A stretch of 64,000 nt of DNA, taken from assembly GCA_003260075.1 (NCBI GenBank), contig QLIY01000015.1, positions 155,724 to 219,723 of the forward strand, written 5' to 3'. The notes under the pieces were generated by a model. The model had not been told where the DNA came from and ran no database searches. It saw only the letters and a list, made by a program, of their open reading frames with translations. The translations under genes were made by a program, and so were the position numbers. Positions 58,601 to 64,000 of the stretch are shown piece by piece. Source of the DNA: Phallusia mammillata. Taxonomy: Eukaryota > Chordata > Ascidiacea > Phlebobranchia > Ascidiidae. Within the stretch, counting starts at the first letter, position 1, and each line of letters opens with the position of its first letter.

Positions 58601-59888
58601 TTTTGAACGTGGATATATCATATTTTTGCCTCCAAACTCTTTAATGTGTTTCAGTATGAATTTCCTGTAAATTTTAGGAAGTGTTTTAGTTGAACAAATT
58701 TTGGTTTAATTTTGGTATCTCGAAGTTTCTCAGCCAAATATTTCAACGATGCATTTATCCATGTCTGCATATGGTCTCAATAATACAAGGAAATTAAGAA
58801 ACACCTCATGTAGCCTAGTTCAGTTTGTGCGAGACCTGAAAATAAACTTTTTACAATTAACGAATTCATTTTTAGATTGCTCATTTAGTGGAGGGAAAAA
58901 TGAAATTTTGGGATACATCTCTGATACCAGTTGTGGCTTACACTTGCTATGCAATCTTTGGGAGTGCAGATCCAAACACCCTTGCAGTATTACTATGGGC
59001 TTGCTGTGTAAGTATTGCTGTGTTGGTTAATTTATCATTAACCCTAAGTCAACGGGTCGACTTAAGGCTGTATAGTCCAAAGGTCGCTAACATAACAGAC
59101 ATGATATTGCAGCTTATTAGGCTACTTTGACCGAAATGTTGGCAAGTTTTGAATGGAGTAGGTATTGCTCCAAATCAGTGTTTTCCGGTGGATTGAAATA
59201 AATTTTGGTTACCAATCTGTCCAAATTAAAAAAAATTAAGTATGAAATGATTTAACGCACTTGCAATAAAACAGGCAGCTCGACGGCGGACAGGGGGGGG
59301 GGCCCAAATTAAAAAAAATTAAGTATGAATTAAATGATTTAACGCACTTGCAATAAAACAGGCAGCTCGACGGCGGACACATTGCGACCATATCCAGGCG
59401 TTGCCCGCCCAGAGAGAATAAAAATACAAGAAACGAACAAACATAGGCTATATCTTTCTTCCCCAAGTCCTGTTCGTTACCGGGCCGCGCAGTTTTCAGG
59501 TTAAACGTTTTGAAACATTTTCCACGTGCATCCCGGGGATTGTAAACTAGTTTAAGCGTTTTTGTTGCTAAATATTTGTAGTTTTTTGAAGGCCGGTTCG
59601 CGATAAAATTTCAGTTTCAAAAATGATCAACAGTGCAAAAAAGTTGCCGACGCCTGGTTTAGAAAACAATCAAACCATCAATAACATGTTTTCGTTCCTC
59701 AGGTTTTCAGTTTTATTGACGTGGCAATATTTTTTACCTGCGTCACACGAGAAATGGCGGATCACTATGGATTCGAAATCTTCCGACTTCAGAAGGGAGA
59801 ACGGACATTTTGGGATGCTCTGGAAGAAGATGCTCCTGATCCCAACAACAAGCCACGTGTTGCTGATGAGTTTACTCACAATGACTGA
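52687..59888 (+). CDS. CHPT1/CEPT1-like: Choline/ethanolamine phosphotransferase, 9 exons
   Basis: Integral membrane enzyme that transfers phosphocholine or phosphoethanolamine from the CDP-alcohol to diacylglycerol (last Kennedy-pathway step, in ER/Golgi). Exons 52687-52777, 53104-53234, 54431-54578, 55567-55708, 57138-57222, 57858-57962, 58438-58593, 58876-59007 and 59703-59888 join to 391 residues, close to the roughly 400 of vertebrate CHPT1/CEPT1. The CDP-alcohol phosphotransferase motif is read in exon 3: DALDGKQCRR, then FDHGCDS, with the Mg-binding aspartates present. The usual Ala before the Arg is Cys. The later segments HRSWMWLIFLYVGNFTFF and WRTYATGIMQVGK, and several hydrophobic helices, fit the family. 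Substrate preference cannot be read. The exon 4 acceptor at 55566 was chosen because it keeps the frame; another AG lies 8 bp downstream. Six introns contain G-run echoes. Confidence 0.9.
53294..53865. other. CHPT1/CEPT1-like: Two G-run joins with echoes, intron 2
   Basis: Run 53398-53407 separates copies of about 105 bp (gaattaactgggtttgattt). Run 53789-53799 separates copies of about 65 bp (ggaaccctcatccctttat). Confidence 0.8.
53999..54190. repeat. Degenerate GTTTTGAGTTAAG repeat
   Basis: Irregular head-to-tail units on gttttgagttaag/gtttagttttgag fill the 3' part of phosphotransferase intron 2. Weaker units appear at about 53330-53370. Confidence 0.6.
54600..55345. other. CHPT1/CEPT1-like: Two G-run joins with echoes, intron 3
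   Basis: Run 54757-54766 separates copies of about 130 bp that include the end of exon 3 sequence (gattcagttaacagtagta). Run 55196-55206 separates copies of about 120 bp of the dispersed aagcccgaa repeat. Confidence 0.8.
55753..56019. mobile_element. hAT MITE with perfect 8-bp TSD
   Basis: Termini CAGTGGTGGGATTCA and TGAATCCCACCACTG are perfect inverted repeats. Flanks gttgtagg occur at 55745-55752 and 56020-56027. Internal repeats of aaccggt and ccattgacagtaaccag link it to 15327-15585. Confidence 0.92.
56040..56573 (+). mobile_element. SINE family A, with G-run echo
   Basis: tRNA-like head (cgccaagacgactaagg, B box GGTTGCGGGTTCTAACCC), then CAGGCAGCTCGACGTCGG and gagcataacgcatacaggcg. The run at 56405-56414 restarts the sequence, so 56415-56573 repeats about 56234-56404. 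Confidence 0.7.
56723..56840. other. G-run join with short echo
   Basis: The run at 56800-56810 is followed by a repeat of only about 30 bp (atggctatataccgcttaaa) before the two versions diverge. Confidence 0.6.
56849..56864 (-). other. Exact match to Ciona 16-nt spliced leader
   Basis: The minus strand reads ATTCTATTTGAATAAG, which I recall as the trans-spliced leader of Ciona intestinalis. The next bases are ATCACAG, not GT, so it is not an intact SL RNA donor. It could be the 5' end of a retrocopied trans-spliced transcript, or chance in AT-rich DNA. The match relies on memory of the leader sequence. Confidence 0.4.
57517..57755. other. CHPT1/CEPT1-like: G-run join with echo, intron 5
   Basis: The run at 57639-57649 lies between two copies of about 110-120 bp (atgtttaggactactgttat). 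The first copy holds an extra aattaaataattcag stretch. Confidence 0.8.
58016..58230. mobile_element. hAT MITE with perfect 8-bp TSD
   Basis: 215 bp with termini CAGTGATTCTCAAAC and GTTTGAGAACCACTG, flanked by atttaact at 58008-58015 and 58231-58238. It is absent from the alternative haplotype piece after 58331, where exon 6 and exon 7 sequences lie much closer together. That suggests an insertion polymorphism. Confidence 0.9.
58256..58503. other. CHPT1/CEPT1-like: Exon 6 end and exon 7 start echoes
   Basis: 58256-58321 is the start of exon 7 from one haplotype, cut by the G run at 58322-58331. 58332-58375 then repeats the end of exon 6 before the complete exon 7 at 58438. Only one copy of each belongs in the transcript. 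Confidence 0.85.
59220..59440 (+). mobile_element. SINE family A body with G-run echo
   Basis: aaaacaggcagctcgacggc occurs on both sides of the run at 59293-59302. The second copy continues to caggcgttgcccgcccag. No tRNA head is visible. Confidence 0.6.
59465..59660. mobile_element. 5'-truncated hAT MITE
   Basis: Matches the 3' three-quarters of the element at 23728-23963 (cgttaccgggccg; gttgctaaatatttgtag; aaaaagttgccgacgcctgg). The left terminus is missing. Confidence 0.7.
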
Positions 59889-60877
59889 ATATCTGATCTA
59901 GGCTATTATGCAGTGTTGATGAATTTTTTATATAGACCCTTGCCACAGACATTCTTTACATAACTAAACACAGTTAGAGCTGTAAGTTGGGCCTGGCTGA
60001 AGTGTGAATGAAACCGACTTGATAAGAGCATGACTTTACACGGCAACATTTGTGTCGCAATTTTACATTGGTAAATTGGACTTTTTACATAATTTTGGGT
60101 TGGTTTGCAGGTCCACTTGACCTACAACTCTGAACAGAGTTAATATAGGTGACAAAATCAGGCACGAGAACATGAACCTCAAACTATGGGGAAGTATACT
60201 GATCTAAATATAAAGTAACATGTCTTACGTTAGTACATTGAAGTAGCATACCTAGAATACTTACACTAAAGAATTTAAACTTGACCTCATCAACGAGAGC
60301 AATTAAAGTTTTTCTCACAAGACTGTATACGTCAGTGCTTCTTTTCTTTGTTACCACTTCGCTATGCATAAAAACACATATACCTTTGCCACTAAATCGT
60401 ATGACATTTAAGTGTTGCAAAATTGTATTCTTGAATGCTGTGTTTCATCGATACCCCCGGGCCGTTTAACATAAAGTTAGAATTTCAGTGACCTCTCTAG
60501 ATTGATTTGCTTTCGCTATATGTTGAAATTATACATTACCAACGTCTGTTGCTGCATTTAAATATTTCGACTTCATTTTATTTTTGAAACTGTTGTAGAC
60601 ATTCTGTTGCGCCAAAAGTATACTTTTTTTTGATCAGACGTTCCGGGATGGTACCTAGATTTTAGTGCTTACTTTTACTGTATAGTTATTTTCGTATCCC
60701 GGTTTAGCTTTCAAGTCATCAAACAGTCCTGCACGTTTTCAACACAACGTTCACTCAAATTAACAGTTCAAAATTGAAAATCTTCGGACTACAAAAGAGC
60801 AAAAAAAAGCATTTCGGGTGAAAGTAGAAGCCCCTTTACACATACCTGTCGTAGACTAAGAATTTGAACACACTGAC

Positions 60878-61126
60878 AATGGGCGCCGCCACGTATGGGC
60901 AAGAGGGGGCACTTGCCCCCCCTTGGAATTTCAGTGTACCTCAATTTAACACAAACCTAATTAAATTGGCAGCGTGGGGATTTGTGACGTCGTTCAATGC
61001 TTTAACGTTTAGGCAACTCAATTGTGAAGTACACGATTTATGGCTTCATATGTAACAAATTCTTGATGCGGTAAAGTATCAGCCAAAATTTGCCCCCTCT
61101 TGCAAAATTTTCTGCCGGCGCCCATG
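60878..61126. mobile_element. hAT-like MITE
   Basis: Ends aatgggcgcc and ggcgcccatg are inverted, with a second inner pair of gccccct/agggggc. The flanks acactgac and tcactgac match at 7 of 8. An open frame across it is not a gene. Confidence 0.65.
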
Positions 61127-61489
61127 TCACTGACTGCATACCACATACGGCAGTGCTTTGCAAACTTCAGTACAAGGTCGAAACGTCGGTTATTTTACAA
61201 TAACAATCTACCAACGGGCAATAACCGCTAATACAGTACGTATGCCGGGGATCACCAGCTTTTTATTGAGTAACGTACACAAATGTGTGAATACCTTGTC
61301 AACTTGTTTGGGTGCAAAACAAAACGAATTCGATATGTAAATGCAATTCCAACGCCTTGTTTGAAAACTGATAAGATCATCTTCAGACGAAAATTACAGG
61401 ATTATCTACTTTTCAACAATACGTTTGTGCTATACTGCCAAACTGTACTGTTTTCCGTCTGGATGTAGTATTTTGCCTAAAAACTTGCA

Positions 61490-61700
61490 CCAATATGACC
61501 GAGTGGTTAGCGCAACTGTGTTTACAAACTCGTGGGTTTCAATCCTTTCTCGGTCATTTCTGTTTCCCTGGGCAAGCAACTATAAGCGCCAACCCAGCAA
61601 AACCCCATGTTTTAAACCAAATTGAAGCCAACTAGTTTCTAGTTAAAAAAATAAAATAAGAAATGATCCAACGAAATTGCAATGGAGTACACAGTTCGTC
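61490..61700 (+). mobile_element. tRNA-derived SINE-like sequence
   Basis: The head gaccgagtggttagcgcaac, with a B-box region gtgggtttcaatcc, resembles a Leu/Ser tRNA. It is followed by a non-tRNA body (ctgggcaagcaac; aaatgatccaacg) resembling family A. Confidence 0.6.
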
Positions 61701-61811
61701 CCAAACGAAGTAAAGATACAGGCTTTGCCAGTCCATCAAGGATAAAAATGAAACAGATAAACAAGTGCCATGTAACAGATAAAAGTGCCAGTGACACATC
61801 CACCAGTTACA

Positions 61812-63503
61812 TCAATCTTCTGAGAGTTTACTAAAAAACGACTGCAGTTCTTGAAGGGCAAGGCCACGGTGTGAAATTTTGTTCTTTATCTCTAAATCCA
61901 TTTCTGCATATCTGCAAGAGTGAATAACTGAAAATACTTAACCGACAATCAAGATGCTTCAACATAAGTTGAACAAAACTAAAAGTATATTTGAAATTCC
62001 TTGGTAATTATGCAAAGGCCTCTGAACTTTAAAATACTTATTTAAAACAAATAAACATTTTTAATTCCAATTGTCAGATTTTTTCATGTGTTTGCTGTTA
62101 GGGCATACACACAAGCTCAATAAGCACATATTTGCCAACTGTGAGCAATTTTAAAGTTCTGTTGTATTTTATTTAATGCTTAGCATTTCTTATCAAGATT
62201 TCCTGTTTAAAACCAAAAATGTAAAAAACAAGCATTTACACAAACGGTTTGCACAAACATTTACATCCTTTTGCTGTGCAAAAATCTTGGAAGAAAGTTG
62301 ATGCCTGCCATCAAATTTAACTGCTTACCGCAGTGTGTCATAAAATGCAAACTTACGTTGTGTCGTAGCCATTGGGCAGAAAACATGGATCCCAACCAAA
62401 TGTTCTTGGACCTCTAGGAGGGACAATTGTACCCTGCATGAAAATGTAAGGATCAAGTCTCTGAAAATTTTTGTGAATTTCACCTGATAAATATTTACGT
62501 CACATTTTCCGCGAAATAAAATCACATCATCTGAGTTGCCACTGCAATATGCAAAAGTACAAAGTGCATAGGCAGATTTGTCTTCCCAACCATCCAACAT
62601 TTTGTATATTCCCTCTGGTCCCAACTTTGTCAGAAACCATTTGCTTCAAAAACAAAGTCAGTAAACTGTTTTTTTAATGTAAAGCATAGGAAATCCTCTT
62701 TTAAATGTAAACATGGACAAATTATCATGTTTTAATAAAAAAAACTACATTTGAAATAAATGTAAAACAAGACTATTACATCACTACTTTTACAACTGTA
62801 CTAAAGTTTGTTCTTAGAAAATTTAAAACAAATAAATAGCAAGTGCTGTGAGTCTGGAATAATAAACATAACCACATGCAACATATAACTAACATGTAGG
62901 GGCCAGGAAGGCCACCCATTGCATTAAAACATAAACATGTATCCTCAATCAGCACTGGACCCTTCAGTTGTTTGGCAGCTTCTTTGCATTTAAACTTTGA
63001 CACATCATCAGCTTCACCTTGATATTCTGGAACTGGAAATTTGAACAATATTTTCATTTCTAGCAGAACATTTTAGTTTCTTAGCAAGAGGTACAATAAA
63101 ATTCAATTACAACATACTTTTCGGGAATTTATCAGAATAAAATTGATTGGTAAATTTGATATGACACATTAATAAATCGTATCATAATATTAAAAAGTTT
63201 TAATAAACACTTAAGGCAACATTTCATAATGACATAATATAATGTAATTATGTATTAAATAGTGAACAACAGATTTAAAGATGTAAACTAAACTTCCTGG
63301 TTGTGTTTTAACAATTGCTTTTGATCATGGTAAATAATACAGCCTGGTTTTTAGTTTTGTTCCATTGCTAGAGATTACAAAAATAAAAACTTACGATCAA
63401 TTGACACACTTGTCACTTCAATTTTGTCATTTCCTCTTAAAATCGACGTCACTTCTTTGAGTTTATTTTTGTTTCCAGTTACAAACGTTATTGCTTTTTT
63501 CAT
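61812..63503 (-). CDS. ITPA: Inosine triphosphate pyrophosphatase, 5 exons
   Basis: Hydrolyses ITP, dITP and XTP to monophosphates plus pyrophosphate, cleaning the cytosolic nucleotide pool. Exons 63503-63395, 63032-62894, 62643-62499, 62433-62357 and 61911-61812 give 189 residues (human 194). Family motifs: [12 protein letters not shown] at the N-terminus, [46 protein letters not shown], then [18 protein letters not shown], and YAEM with [11 protein letters not shown] near the end. Exon 3 has two possible donors. GAC|GTAAAT (62499) gives [14 protein letters not shown], the same length as vertebrates. CAG|GTGAAA (62484) would insert five residues. I prefer the first. There is no G run within the gene. 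Confidence 0.95.
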
Positions 63504-64000
63504 TCTAAGTGCAATGGGTTTCTAACAACCGTTACTTTAGCAAATCAACCTGATCAAATATTTCCCGCCAAAATTCCGTTGTCCTTTCTAAAGACACAAT
63601 AAACTGCACCTAAAAACATGTTCTAATTACTTATTTTCAAACAAAAACAGATATGTTTGACAAAGTCAAAATTTATCCCAATTTCTGATTCTATCATCCA
63701 CGTTCCCGATGAAACATATGCAGGGTAATCCCCTAAAGTGAAAAAGAAACCATTAATAAACATTACCCATGCAACAAATTAAAATGACAAAAGACATGGT
63801 TGCCATACCGTCCTTATTTCTAAGATTTGTCCTTATTTTGAGAGGGTTTATTTTTAACATTTACAAGTTAAAGGAGTTGCTGGAACAGATTCTTTCTGAC
63901 AAAAACACGGCATGTGATATGTCATGGTGTAGCGAGGTCGCTACAATGGCTCATTTAAATTCAAAAAATGTTTAAAAAAACGTTTTTTTTATTTCGTATG
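63504..64000. other. ITPA upstream region
   Basis: ITPA promoter side and the right edge of the window. It contains a short inverted fragment of the hAT-like family at 50639-51013 (ggttgccataccgtcc; cttatttctaagatttg). An open frame at 63769-63975 runs through this repeat and is not supported as a gene. Confidence 0.5.

Larger units (their letters stand above)
59889..61811. other. Convergent intergenic region, phosphotransferase / ITPA
   Basis: Between two stops pointing at each other. Besides the elements at 60878-61126 and 61490-61700, no coding exon is supported. Confidence 0.5.

Noticed and set aside
60864..61055. 63-residue ORF
   Set aside because: It runs through the inverted-repeat ends of a hAT-like element.

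Overview
The window is about 64 kb of an animal nuclear genome, AT-rich and intron-rich, and best explained as a solitary ascidian (Ciona-like tunicate). The support is: compact multi-exon genes with GT-AG introns; an RXR, a COASY and an LC3C-like gene that read as invertebrate-chordate orthologues; very high apparent heterozygosity; many tiny hAT-type MITEs and tRNA-derived SINEs; and one exact minus-strand copy of the 16-nt Ciona spliced leader as I remember it. The species assignment is inference.

Layout. 1-4.4 kb: a tandemly repeated locus with a three-exon gene for a 73-residue Arg-rich secreted peptide (3429-3889), preceded by a 1569-bp near-identical duplicate ending at an N. 7.3-10.8 kb: an LC3C-like ATG8 gene (+). 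11.6-16.5 kb: bifunctional CoA synthase COASY (+). 17.7-31.2 kb: a 16-exon minus-strand gene for an 854-residue protein with a possible myristoylation signal, a coiled coil, and the order module-TIR-TIR-module; I do not recognise this architecture. 33.1-40.2 kb: retinoid X receptor (+), lacking its last helix in this assembly. 45.0-48.3 kb: an unrecognised leucine-rich-repeat-like protein (+). 52.7-59.9 kb: a choline/ethanolamine phosphotransferase (+). 61.8-63.5 kb: inosine triphosphatase ITPA (-). I joined exons by hand. For LC3, COASY, the TIR gene, the LRR gene, the phosphotransferase and ITPA the summed exon lengths are multiples of three with one open frame.

The genes do not form one pathway. 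COASY, ITPA and the phosphotransferase are housekeeping metabolism, LC3 is autophagy, RXR is a nuclear receptor, and the TIR protein is a candidate innate-immune or NAD-cleaving signalling protein.

Assembly quality matters when reading this window. About thirty G (or C) runs, all 10-12 nt, and six longer ones sit at joins. After most of them the sequence restarts upstream and repeats the preceding 50-250 bp with a few percent divergence. They look like gap placeholders between un-merged contigs of two haplotypes, not biology. They create false exon duplicates in COASY, the TIR gene, RXR and the phosphotransferase.
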